A DNA stretch of 30,115 bases, taken from the NCBI GenBank assembly GCA_965371805.1, contig CBDUZW010000064.1:1-30115 (forward strand), read 5' to 3'. The notes beneath the pieces were generated by a model. That model searched no databases, was not told the origin of the DNA, and worked only from the letters and a program-made list of their open reading frames with translations. A program made the translations under genes and the position numbers. Source of the stretch: JAOZTV01 sp965371805 (GTDB taxonomy: Bacteria; Acidobacteriota; Aminicenantia; UBA2199). Below, piece after piece: positions 1-7,796 of this stretch. Position 1 is the stretch's first letter. Every line of letters starts with the position of its first letter.

Positions 1-141
1 TTTTACTACATTTGGTCAGCTTTTACTTCAAGTTTTTATAGGACAGTAATGATATCAAAAATAAAAAATCTATAATTTTATGAATTTTTTATTAATTTCT
101 CAATAAGAATACGCACTTATCCCTTTTTAATATAAAAAGAT

Positions 142-1483
142 TTATAAATTTATATGTTTTGAATTTACCTGCTTAGAAAGTAGATCCAAATTTAGCGAAT
201 AATTATTTGGAGATGCTCTAGCATTTCCAATAGTTTCCGGGTATTCAACCGGCCAGAGTTTAATATGTTTTAAAATCTTTTTTATCTCTATATGACTTTG
301 TATAAAGGCAATAAACTTCATCTGTGATCCACAATCAGGACATAGCAATGGGTCAACTTCATATACTTTATAAATTAGTTGAGCCCAGGATTTCCGACAG
401 GTTCTTTTTGAAGGTGCATCGTCTACAAAATTAACTTCTCCAAATTTTCCATTTAAAATAGCAGGTTCTAAACCTAATTTCTTACGCTTACCCCGGGCTG
501 CGTTTGAGTAATATCCATAATACCGAATCAATGCTTCATAGGGTCCAGGTATATGTAAACATACCCTATGTAAAAACTCTATTGCATCTAAAACTTCAAA
601 ATTTCGCTTTTTTCCAAGGTGCATTTTTGATTTATATATTATACTACCACTGCTTTCAATATATTTAATCTTTTCTTGAGAAAATGATGTATGTACAATA
701 TATTGAGCCAGTCTTAACATTGAATCATAATCCTCTTTTTCAATTTTTACACTATTATCAACTGAGAAACCACTATGATTCCAATTTCTCATCATTTTAA
801 TTAATTTATCACTTATACGGTTATTTTCTTGTAACATTTCAAATATTTTTTCGCGGAATATAATTAATGCCTTATTTTTGTCTATGTTAGGTACAGGATG
901 AAACTTAGCCTCTTTATCGAAAACACCATCAGTCACTAAGCAATGGATATGAGGGTGCCAAACTAATAAATTTCCGAAAGTCTGAGTTGATAATATTATC
1001 CCGGGCATATAACTATCATCTTCATATATATATCCGAATATTTCTTTTAATGTATCTCTTACACAATCTGCCATACCTCCAAGCAAAATCCTGTCTTTAT
1101 AAAATAATTTTCTCAATATTTTAGGTATTGTAAAAACCCACTGTCTGTGAGGTATATTTTTGACTACATTTCCCATAACCCATTCCGACCAGATCAATGT
1201 TCTTTTCTGACTGCAGGATGGACAGAAAAAACGTGTTTTGCAGGAAAAGGCTACAAAATAATCTTTGCCGCATTTTTTACATGACCTTGCAACACCTATT
1301 TAGTTCCATTATTCCACAATCTAAATATTTTTGAATACTCTCTTTTATTTCAGTTCTAAAAAAACCATATTCCGGTTCGTATCTTTCTTCATAGCTAGTT
1401 TCGTAAGCTTCATAATAGTTGAATACAATTTTATATAAAGTAGAATGCTCCGGTTTTCTTCGTCTATAGACTCCTGCTTTCAT
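142..1483 (-). pseudogene. IS91-family transposase, frameshifted
   Basis: This is a rolling-circle (HUH/Y2-type) transposase split over two frames. The N-terminal part (ATG at 1483, MKAGVYRRRKPEHS, with the family's EEYGFF-like and KYLDCG motifs) runs to about 1290. The C-terminal part is open from about 1299 to 142 and carries the zinc-binding CKKCG...CPSC cluster (1282-1213), the PHRQWVFTIPK block, the HUH motif HPHIH, the YYGYYSNAARG segment holding the candidate catalytic tyrosines, and a C-terminal CPDCG. The C-terminal frame has a TAA at 1300-1302 and no ATG before the zinc cluster; its first usable start, TTG at 1197, would drop the zinc domain. The frames join naturally near ELNR/GVARSCKK, which implies a small indel around 1290-1300. 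I see all family motifs but no intact ORF, so I call it inactive. No element ends were identified in 1-141 or just beyond 1483. Programmed frameshifting is possible but I see no slippery heptamer. Confidence 0.85.
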
Positions 1484-1706
1484 ACGGAAGTACAGCAAAT
1501 GTATTGCCAAATTGAGTGAAAAACATTTGTTATAAAGTTTTTGGAATGAAAAGCATTGAATTATTCGCCTTATTATTAAAGTATTTTTTAAAATAACTAA
1601 AAACATTTTATATATTGCTTTTTATAATGTAAATGATTGTTTACTTGCTTTTAATACTTTAATTAAGATTCTTAGTCAGAAAAGGAATCAGATGTCAGAC
1701 ACTATT

Positions 1707-1774
1707 CATTTTTGCTTTTCATTTTTGCTTTTCATTTTTGCTTTTCATTTTTGCTTTTCATTTTTGCTTTTCAT
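1707..1774. repeat. 13-bp tandem repeat, five copies
   Basis: Five perfect head-to-tail copies of CATTTTTGCTTTT (1707-1771) are followed by a partial CAT. The array lies in the 1607-1827 gap between the broken transposase and the 3' end of the histidine kinase gene. The period is not a multiple of three, and no convincing gene crosses it. It looks like a slippage-prone minisatellite; no function is evident. Confidence 0.95.
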
Positions 1775-1827
1775 AATTTAGATATATTTTAATAAAATCA
1801 AGCTCTTAAGAATTGAAAAAAATAATA

Positions 1828-3171
1828 CTAAAAACTTAATGTAAATATTGTTTGGCCATCTACTGTTACTACTTTTATATCACCTTTATGGAGTTTCATG
1901 ATCTGTTTGCAGAAGCTTAATCCAATACCTGAGGATTTTTTGGTTGAATAAAATGGTATGAAAATTTTACTTTTATTCTCATCTGAAATCCCGGAACCGT
2001 TATCAATAACCTGGATAACTACCTTACCATTGTCGCAGAGATATGAGTTGATTTTAATTTCTGGATTTTTTGTTTCTTTTAATGCATGGATAGAATTAAT
2101 AACTAAATTAATCAGGATCTGCTCAATTTGAGAAGAGTCAGCGCTAATCTCCAATGATTCAGGATCAATATTATAAGATATCTCTATATTATTTTCTTTA
2201 ATTTTGTTTTGAAGAATAATGAAAGTATTTGAAATGAGATCTTTAACCGATAATATTTTTAATTCAGGCTTTGGTATTATTGTAAGGTTTCTATAGGCAT
2301 TTACAAAATCAATTAAACCCTTTGACCTCATGTGAATTGTATTTAATGCATCTCTAATATCCTGTAAATTACTATCAGAGTTACAGTCTTTTATATCAAG
2401 ATGTTTCATTAGATCATACGTTGTTGAACTTAGAGATGAAATTGGAGTGAGAGAGTTCATTATTTCATGAGTTAATACTCTTATTAATTTCTGCCAGGCT
2501 TCAAATTCTTTATCTTCAAGTACATTATGAATATCCTGTATGGTCAAAAGTGTTAAATTTTTCTCACCAATCCTGAATTCAAAGGAAGAAAATGCCATTT
2601 GTTTGAAATCATTATTGATTTTGACTTCCTTTACAATTTTCGCTCCATGTCTGATAGTTTTTATCAAGTCATAAATATCTGAATGAGATCCCATTAAATT
2701 ATTAATGTTTTTTAAAAAGCTCAAATTCAATATTTTTTTACCGGCCCGGTTTATAAAATCAACTTTCCCCTCCCGGTCATAACTGATAAGTCCACTATTG
2801 ATATATTGAATTATTGTCTGCATATACCGGAGACTTTTTTCTTTTTCAGTTCTATTTTTTTTGAATTTTTCAACAACATGATTAAATGCTGAATTTAATT
2901 CTAAAAAAGATTTCCCCATTTTTTTATCAGAAAACGATTGAGTAAAATCTGAATATTCAATTGCCTCAAGAAATCTTTGAAAATCACGATTCGTGATGTC
3001 CATTAACCTGAATAATTTGATAATCTGATAAGAAAGTAAAATAAAAAAACCGACATTAAGAATCAGGTTTTTATATTGAAGATAAAAATAGACAGACATG
3101 TATATATTGATGCAGATCAATAGAATATGTATTAATACTTTAAAGCGGAATTTCTTTAAATAATGCTTCAT
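1828..3171 (-). CDS. NtrY-like sensor histidine kinase, apparent intramembrane sensor
   Basis: This is a 447-residue inner-membrane histidine kinase, presumed partner of the response regulator encoded 4 bp upstream. Two hydrophobic helices (about 12-32 and 36-54) are separated by only a few residues, so there is essentially no periplasmic sensor domain. A linker and a PAS-like region (about 110-215, including GLISYDREGKVDFINRAG) follow. The H-box is VLTHEIMNSLTPI with phospho-acceptor His235. The ATPase domain shows an N-box (QILINLVINSIHAL, near 351-364), G1 (DNGSG, 390-394), F-box (IFIPFYSTKKSSG) and G2 (GIGLSF, 415-420). All catalytic motifs are intact. The THEIMNSLTPI form is typical of kinases paired with NtrC-class regulators. 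It lies last in an operon with the regulator and should be co-expressed from the sigma-54 promoter at 4578-4598. The lack of an extracytoplasmic domain suggests sensing within the membrane or through a partner transporter; that is inference. Confidence 0.9.
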   Translation of the reverse strand: MKHYLKKFRFKVLIHILLICINIYMSVYFYLQYKNLILNVGFFILLSYQIIKLFRLMDITNRDFQRFLEAIEYSDFTQSFSDKKMGKSFLELNSAFNHVVEKFKKNRTEKEKSLRYMQTIIQYINSGLISYDREGKVDFINRAGKKILNLSFLKNINNLMGSHSDIYDLIKTIRHGAKIVKEVKINNDFKQMAFSSFEFRIGEKNLTLLTIQDIHNVLEDKEFEAWQKLIRVLTHEIMNSLTPISSLSSTTYDLMKHLDIKDCNSDSNLQDIRDALNTIHMRSKGLIDFVNAYRNLTIIPKPELKILSVKDLISNTFIILQNKIKENNIEISYNIDPESLEISADSSQIEQILINLVINSIHALKETKNPEIKINSYLCDNGKVVIQVIDNGSGISDENKSKIFIPFYSTKKSSGIGLSFCKQIMKLHKGDIKVVTVDGQTIFTLSF

Positions 3172-3175
3172 GTTT

Positions 3176-4558
3176 TCAACTTAAATCAAGCTTATATTTT
3201 TCTATTCTTCGATATAAAGCTGATCTGGACAAACCTAATTCAATTGCTGTTTTAGAAATATTATTGAGATGTTTTTTCAATGCTTTCTGAATAATTTTTT
3301 TTTCACTATTTTCTAAATCTAAACTATCAGAATTTTCCGAATCCTCATTTTTTGAGGAAAAGAAAAAGTCATTGACACCTAGCATATCTCCATCACTCAT
3401 AATTACAGCTCTCTCGGTTGAATGTTTTAATTCCCGGACATTTCCAGGCCAACTATAACTTAGTAATTTCTTTTTCGTTTCAGATGATAATTTTTTGTCA
3501 GTTTTCTTGTATTTTAAACAATATTGTTTAAGGAATATTTCTGCCAGCATTATAATGTCCTGACCTCTATCCCGAAGTGGCGGCAATTGTATCTCAATAG
3601 TATTAATCCTGTATAGTAAATCCTCCCTGAATTTATTCTCCTTCACCATTTCACTAACATCCAGGTTTGTTGCAGAAATAAGCCTGATATCAATAGGTAT
3701 TGATTTATGAGAACCAAGTCTTTTCACCTCTCTGGTCTCTAAAACTCTCAATATTTTTGCCTGAAGAGAAAGAGGGAGATTACCAATCTCATCTAAAAAT
3801 AAGGTCCCGCCACTGGCAACTTCAAAATGTCCGGCCCTGTCTTTAATTGCATCAGTAAATGATCCCTTCATATGTCCGAATAATTCGCTTTCAAAAAGAG
3901 TTTCACTTACAGCTCCCATGTCCACTGAGATAAATGGTTCATTATTTCTGTTTGATTCACGATGAATAGCTCTAAAAACCAGCTCTTTACCGGTTCCATT
4001 TTCTCCGGTAATAAGAATATTAACATCTGTTTTGGAGACCTTTTTTATCATCATAATGACCTCTTTAATAGGTTCTGAATTCCCTAATATATCATTAAAA
4101 GGCTTATTAATATTTTTCAACAACTGTTCTTTTTGAGATTGGAGAACTTTAATTTTATTTTTTGCATTACTTAAACTTACTGCAGTACTGACAGTTGCTA
4201 ATAATTTTTCATTCTGCCAGGGTTTTATAACAAAATCTGTTGCCCCCTCTTTTATAGCCTTCACGGCAAGGTCTACATCCCCATATGCAGTAATAAAAAT
4301 CACTTCAATCTGAGGATCAATAATCTTAATTTTTTCTAAAAAATAAAATCCCTCTTCTCCACTTGTTACATTCTTTGAAAAATTCATATCGAGAAAAATC
4401 ACATCATATTGATCTGCTTTCAAATCTGAAATAACTGTTTCAGGATTATCAGTTATCTCAACAAATTCAATATGCTGCTTTAAATAAAGCTTTGCAGCTT
4501 GAAGAACACCCAGATCATCGTCAATTATCAGAACTCTAGCATTAATTTTTTTTTTCAT
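3176..4558 (-). CDS. sigma-54-dependent NtrC-family response regulator
   Basis: This 460-residue activator is the presumed target of the adjacent kinase. The receiver domain (about 1-120) has the acidic pair in LIIDDD, phospho-acceptor Asp57 (FLDMNF), the conserved Thr in FITAYGD and Lys in VIKPWQ. The AAA+ domain (about 155-390) has Walker A GENGTGKE, the sigma-54 contact loop as GSFTDA instead of GAFTGA, Walker B GGTLFLDEIG and the arginine-rich LPPLRDR segment. A Fis-type helix-turn-helix closes the protein (about 433-457, KTAIELGLSRSALYRRIEKY). I chose ATG 4558 over the upstream TTG at 4603 and ATG at 4570. The predicted sigma-54 transcript would start near 4570, and GGGG sits seven bases before this ATG. 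First gene of the TCS operon, stopping 4 bp before the kinase ATG. A perfect palindrome upstream (4648-4665) suggests it controls its own transcription. Confidence 0.93.
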   Translation of the reverse strand: MKKKINARVLIIDDDLGVLQAAKLYLKQHIEFVEITDNPETVISDLKADQYDVIFLDMNFSKNVTSGEEGFYFLEKIKIIDPQIEVIFITAYGDVDLAVKAIKEGATDFVIKPWQNEKLLATVSTAVSLSNAKNKIKVLQSQKEQLLKNINKPFNDILGNSEPIKEVIMMIKKVSKTDVNILITGENGTGKELVFRAIHRESNRNNEPFISVDMGAVSETLFESELFGHMKGSFTDAIKDRAGHFEVASGGTLFLDEIGNLPLSLQAKILRVLETREVKRLGSHKSIPIDIRLISATNLDVSEMVKENKFREDLLYRINTIEIQLPPLRDRGQDIIMLAEIFLKQYCLKYKKTDKKLSSETKKKLLSYSWPGNVRELKHSTERAVIMSDGDMLGVNDFFFSSKNEDSENSDSLDLENSEKKIIQKALKKHLNNISKTAIELGLSRSALYRRIEKYKLDLS

Positions 4559-4577
4559 ATCAATCCCCATAAAGATG

Positions 4578-4598
4578 ATAAGCAAATAATATGCCAAA
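4578..4598 (-). promoter_or_regulatory. sigma-54 promoter of the TCS operon
   Basis: On the minus strand the sequence reads TTTGGCATATTATTTGCTTAT. The -24 GG is at 4595-4594 and the -12 GC at 4583-4582, with the required ten bases between them. Transcription would start near 4570, leaving a leader of about 12 bases that contains the GGGG ribosome-binding stretch. The element and spacing are seen directly; use of the promoter is inferred. Confidence 0.75.
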
Positions 4599-4647
4599 GT
4601 CAATAATAGCTGATACTCTTGATTTAATACTTTATACTAAACGAAAA

Positions 4648-4665
4648 GTGTTCGGTAGTGAACAC
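4648..4665. promoter_or_regulatory. palindromic activator site upstream of the TCS operon
   Basis: GTGTTC-GGTAGT-GAACAC is a perfect inverted repeat with 6-bp arms. Its centre is about 62 bp upstream of the -24 GG of the TCS promoter, a normal enhancer position for an NtrC-family protein. The same TGTYC-N6-GRACA pattern, once with the identical GGTAGT spacer, occurs upstream of both exporter promoters (7659 and 24970). The likely ligand is the regulator encoded at 3176-4558, which would make this an autoregulatory site. Confidence 0.7.
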
Positions 4666-4719
4666 ATCTCATTGATTTCATTTATTAAAAACGAGCCAAA
4701 GTGTATTAAACAATTAAAA

Positions 4720-5637
4720 TCATATATCTTTTTTCTTGAAAAAATTTCTAATCTTCTGAATTAAATAAAATTCACCTGAGCCGAATCGTTTAAAAAGATT
4801 TCCCCATAAAACTTTACGTAAAATCTTACCCTGAACTGGTGTCAGCACATGTTCCTGTTTTGAGAAAAATGATTGAAAATATCCAAAAGTAAAATATATT
4901 GAGCCAAGCACTATAGGAGGTTTAAATAAATCATGTCCAATTCGAAAAATAAGATAGAACAAACTATATCTTAGATTATATGCTCCGTTTCCATGCTTAA
5001 TACGTCCTCTCTTCAGGGAATACTTCCCGCCGATCTTTCTATGCATTAAATATTCCAGTTCATCTAATCGTGCCGTTTGCCACCCTTTACTTATTGCTTT
5101 TATATTATCTGCAGTATCCCATCCTAATCCTAATGGGATATTGCCTATCTCTTCAAGGCATTTTTTATTATAAAATTTAAATTGCCCTTTTGAATGAAAC
5201 CTGGGACTCTTATCATAAATCTTATGATTGCCTTCATAATAATATGGTGTACCGGAAATAACTCCATATTCAGTATTATCGAGAATACTGGCCATACCTG
5301 CAAAAAAATTTTTATCAAAACTAATATCAGCATCAAGCTTTATAATATAATCATAGTCAATGCCTAATTTATCTATATATGCTTTCCCTTTATTAAAAAC
5401 AGAGATAACATGCCCCCCAAGAACATACTCACTACACCCTTTTAATCTGATATAATCAATTAAAGGAGATTGTTGTTTATATTCCTGGATAATTTCAGCA
5501 GTTTTATCCGTTGAACCATCATCAACAAAAACACAGAGAGCAGGTACAAAAGTTTGATTAAGTAAGGACTGAATCGTACTTTCAATATATTCCTCTTCAT
5601 TTTTAGCAGGGACTATAATAATAAATTTAATTTTCAT
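4720..5637 (-). CDS. family 2 glycosyltransferase
   Basis: This 305-residue GT-A-fold transferase probably adds a sugar from a nucleotide-sugar donor to a lipid-linked or surface glycan at the cytoplasmic face of the membrane. The N-terminus FIIIVPAKNEEEYI and the VDDGSTD motif (38-44) are standard GT2 nucleotide-binding features. LDADIS (101-106) supplies the metal-binding DXD, and GWDTADNIKA (about 172-181) corresponds to the acceptor/catalytic-base region. The C-terminus has an amphipathic to hydrophobic stretch (about 225-256) and a basic tail, suggesting membrane association. It is the third gene of a minus-strand operon, 11 bp after the GT4 gene. AGAGAGG lies unusually close to the ATG. 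Donor and acceptor sugars cannot be assigned. Confidence 0.88.
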   Translation of the reverse strand: MKIKFIIIVPAKNEEEYIESTIQSLLNQTFVPALCVFVDDGSTDKTAEIIQEYKQQSPLIDYIRLKGCSEYVLGGHVISVFNKGKAYIDKLGIDYDYIIKLDADISFDKNFFAGMASILDNTEYGVISGTPYYYEGNHKIYDKSPRFHSKGQFKFYNKKCLEEIGNIPLGLGWDTADNIKAISKGWQTARLDELEYLMHRKIGGKYSLKRGRIKHGNGAYNLRYSLFYLIFRIGHDLFKPPIVLGSIYFTFGYFQSFFSKQEHVLTPVQGKILRKVLWGNLFKRFGSGEFYLIQKIRNFFKKKDI

Positions 5638-5648
5638 ACCTCTCTACT

Positions 5649-6860
5649 TTATTTTGAGAAACACTTTTCATATGCTGCTAATAAATTATTGATTGAATCA
5701 TCCCAATAAAAATTTTTATTTTCAAGTCTTTCTTTTCCGTTTTTCCCCAGTTGTTCTCTTAATATTTTGTTATTTATAAGTTTATTCATTTTTTCTGCAA
5801 AATCGGATTCACTATTATTTTGTGCATAATAAGCAGCATCTCCAGCAGTATATTGATTCTCTTTCAGATCAAACGTAACAATCGGCTTTGCTAAGGCCAT
5901 ATAATCCATTGTTTTACATAAGGTGCATAAATCCGAATAGGGTGTTTTTGGATCAGGGCAGATACAAATATCAGTAGAAATCAGTATACCCATTGCTTCT
6001 GGATACGGTAATCTATCTGTAAACAAAACTATTTTCTCTATACCCAATTCTTCTGCATATTTTTTCATTTTTTTTAAATCTGTTCCACCACCGACAATTA
6101 TTACTCTTATATCGGTTCTATTAGAGTCCATATTTAATATTTTAATTGTCCTTAGAAAATAATCAACCCCATCAGTCTCTCCAATAACCCCAATATACCC
6201 TAAAGTTATCGGTTTTTTCTTTATCCTTCTGTGCTTGTTTTTTATCGCTTTTATCTGATTATAATCCGGTCCATTGCGGACAATAAAGACATTCTCTTCA
6301 AGAATCCCACCTCTATTTATTGCAAGATCTCTATGAGACATATTCGTCGCCATAACGACATCTGAAACCTTAAATGTGATTTTTTCAAGAAAAATAAGTA
6401 TTTTATAAATAAGATGACCTCTTTTTTTCTTTTTTTTTGTTATAAACATTTCCGGAAAGGGATCATGATGATCAAATATTATTTTCTTTCCAAGCAATTT
6501 ATATGGTAAGGCAATTAAAAACAAAAAATCGGGAGGATTACATATCTGTATAATATCAAAACCTTCTTTAAAAAAAACTTTGACCGATAAGAAAAGCATC
6601 ATAATTAAAGCCTGTGTATACTCAATAAAAAAAGATAACAAATTTGTACCCGCTTCATGCACACGAAATCGATATATTGAAATATTCTCAAGTTTTTCAT
6701 AGCTACACTTATCATAATTTACCCCTTTTCTTGAGATAATACTAACCTGATACCCCGCTTTATTTAAAGCTATAGCCTCCCTCCATACTCGTTGGTCCTG
6801 TGGAACTGGAAGGTTCTCTACTAGAATCAGGATTCTTTTACTTTTTTTCTTTGTAATCAT
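5649..6860 (-). CDS. family 4 (GT-B) glycosyltransferase
   Basis: This 403-residue protein has the retaining GT4 layout. The N-terminal acceptor domain begins RILILVENLPVPQDQRVWREA, the stretch seen in WbuB/WcaL-like transferases. The C-terminal donor domain has ITLGYIGVIGETDGVDYFL (a YxG start of the donor Rossmann fold) and a nucleotide-sugar binding region around 315-345. There KTMDYMALAKPIVTFD matches the usual E-x7-E block with Asp where Glu is often found. It has no signal peptide and is probably cytoplasmic and membrane-associated. It starts 6 bp downstream of the methyltransferase stop and is followed 11 bp later by GT2, so the three genes are clearly one transcription unit. Likely role: assembly or decoration of an exopolysaccharide, capsule or O-antigen-like glycan; the linkage is unknown. 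Confidence 0.88.
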   Translation of the reverse strand: MITKKKSKRILILVENLPVPQDQRVWREAIALNKAGYQVSIISRKGVNYDKCSYEKLENISIYRFRVHEAGTNLLSFFIEYTQALIMMLFLSVKVFFKEGFDIIQICNPPDFLFLIALPYKLLGKKIIFDHHDPFPEMFITKKKKKRGHLIYKILIFLEKITFKVSDVVMATNMSHRDLAINRGGILEENVFIVRNGPDYNQIKAIKNKHRRIKKKPITLGYIGVIGETDGVDYFLRTIKILNMDSNRTDIRVIIVGGGTDLKKMKKYAEELGIEKIVLFTDRLPYPEAMGILISTDICICPDPKTPYSDLCTLCKTMDYMALAKPIVTFDLKENQYTAGDAAYYAQNNSESDFAEKMNKLINNKILREQLGKNGKERLENKNFYWDDSINNLLAAYEKCFSK

Positions 6861-6866
6861 AAGATA

Positions 6867-7478
6867 TTACTTTTTTTGAAGTACAAACATTTGATGATAT
6901 CCATTCTCAGGAATCGTATAATTTTTTTGAATAATAAAATGCTTTTTTATTATTTTTTCTATTGTTCTCTTTGTTCTTCCCCGGGCACCCATTTCCCAAT
7001 AATGTTGCCCGTCAAATGAAAACTTTTTTATCCTTGGTAGTTTAAACCCAAAAGTGATTAACCTGGTTTTGGGAAATTTAAAGGAAAACCTAAACTTGGG
7101 ACCACATCTTGGCAGAGAGATTAAAACATATCTATTCGAATGCTCTTTAATTGAAATAAGTGATTTTTCAAAAAGATTAAAGGGTAAATGTTCCAAAATC
7201 TGAAAGACACAGATCATATCAAATGTCCTGTTTATTTTCATACTGGAAACATCCTGTAAATAATCAGGATTCAAATCATTTGCAATATCACAGGAGGCAT
7301 AATCTATTTCAAGTTCATTTAATATGTTTTTTAAAATATTAGAACCGGGTCCAATCTCAAGAAGACTTGACTGATTTAAACTTAGTATTTCCTTTATCTG
7401 ATAGTAATATGAGCTCCATCTTGCAATGTGATTATACTTCAAAAAATCATAATGCGAATTCTTCACTTGTTTTTTCAT
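6867..7478 (-). CDS. class I SAM-dependent methyltransferase
   Basis: This is a 203-residue soluble Rossmann-fold methyltransferase. Motif I is LLEIGPGSNILK (about 39-50), the motif II acidic residue lies in YASCDIANDL, and FDMICVFQILEHLPF supplies the motif IV/post-IV region typical of the Methyltransf_11/23 group. The region after it (PRCGPKFRFSFKFPKTR, then FDGQHYWEMGARG) resembles small methyltransferases found in glycan clusters. I chose ATG 7478, not ATG 7490, because GGGAGGGG (7488-7481) is correctly spaced only for the inner ATG. It is first in an operon with two glycosyltransferases, so a sugar or glycan-lipid substrate is likely; the sequence does not show which. Confidence 0.82.
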   Translation of the reverse strand: MKKQVKNSHYDFLKYNHIARWSSYYYQIKEILSLNQSSLLEIGPGSNILKNILNELEIDYASCDIANDLNPDYLQDVSSMKINRTFDMICVFQILEHLPFNLFEKSLISIKEHSNRYVLISLPRCGPKFRFSFKFPKTRLITFGFKLPRIKKFSFDGQHYWEMGARGRTKRTIEKIIKKHFIIQKNYTIPENGYHQMFVLQKK

Positions 7479-7590
7479 TTCCCCTCCCAAACATCTCCTA
7501 TACTATGGCTACTCAATTAAAATACTCATCTATAGCTAATACTTCACAATACCCTCTTTGTAAGTTAAAGGATAATTCATATTAATGGAT

Positions 7591-7619
7591 ATCATAGTAT
7601 ATAAATAGAATAACTTCAA
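7591..7619 (-). promoter_or_regulatory. possible sigma-70-type promoter of the glycan operon
   Basis: On the minus strand, TTGAAG (7619-7614), a 17-base spacer and TATGAT (7596-7591) face the methyltransferase gene. The leader would be about 105 bases. The match is moderate in AT-rich DNA, so this is tentative. Confidence 0.3.
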
Positions 7620-7658
7620 TAAAATAATAGACAAATGATATTATAACTCTTATGCCAG

Positions 7659-7695
7659 TGTCCGCTATTGAACAACAATTGTCCATAATCAAGCA
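7659..7695 (+). promoter_or_regulatory. paired activator sites of the exporter operon
   Basis: Site 1 is TGTCC-GCTATT-GAACA (7659-7674). Site 2 is TGTCC-ATAATC-AAGCA (7680-7695), with a weaker right arm. Their centres are 21 bp apart (two helical turns), and site 2 is about 60 bp upstream of the -24 GG. The same arrangement and spacing recur at 24970-25006. Binding by the NtrC-type regulator at 3176-4558 is inferred from this sharing and from the position. Confidence 0.7.
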
Positions 7696-7744
7696 TCTTT
7701 TTGATGCTCGAGTCATAAATGCGTGATATAGTTTATCTATGAGG

Positions 7745-7763
7745 TTGGCATGATTATTGCTAT
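7745..7763 (+). promoter_or_regulatory. sigma-54 promoter of the exporter operon
   Basis: TTGGCATGATTATTGCTAT has GG at 7747-7748 and GC at 7759-7760, exactly ten bases apart, and is close to the TGGCAYG-N4-TTGCW consensus. Transcription should start near 7771, about 25 bases before the first gene's ATG. It probably drives the whole run from 7797 to 22749, since no gap between those genes exceeds 54 bp. Confidence 0.85.
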
Positions 7764-7796
7764 CAATATTTTGGTAATTAAATATAGGAGTTGATT

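Larger units (their letters stand above)
7479..7796. other. divergent control region, no gene
   Basis: These 318 bases separate the minus-strand glycan operon from the plus-strand exporter operon. They hold a weak possible minus-strand promoter (7591-7619), two activator palindromes (7659-7695), a sigma-54 promoter (7745-7763) and the AGGAG of the first exporter gene (7786-7790). An imperfect hairpin, AAGCATC...GATGCT (about 7691-7716), sits between the activator sites and the promoter. Nothing here looks like a gene. Confidence 0.7.

Noticed and set aside
1484..1606. N-terminal extension of the transposase fragment to 1606
   Set aside because: The 41 added residues do not resemble the family, whose start is at the MKAGVYRRRKPE stretch; ATG 1483 fits.
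1691..1712. Resemblance of GATGTCAGACACTATTCAT to REP/RAYT-type repeats containing GTGTCTGACAC
   Set aside because: Only a single imperfect copy is visible, with no paired inverted copy or RAYT transposase in the window.
1707..1774. CRISPR-like array
   Set aside because: The 13-bp units are contiguous with no spacers, so this is a simple tandem repeat.
7367..7585. 72-aa plus-strand frame over the methyltransferase start
   Set aside because: It lies antisense to a well-supported gene and has no ribosome-binding site or recognisable motif.
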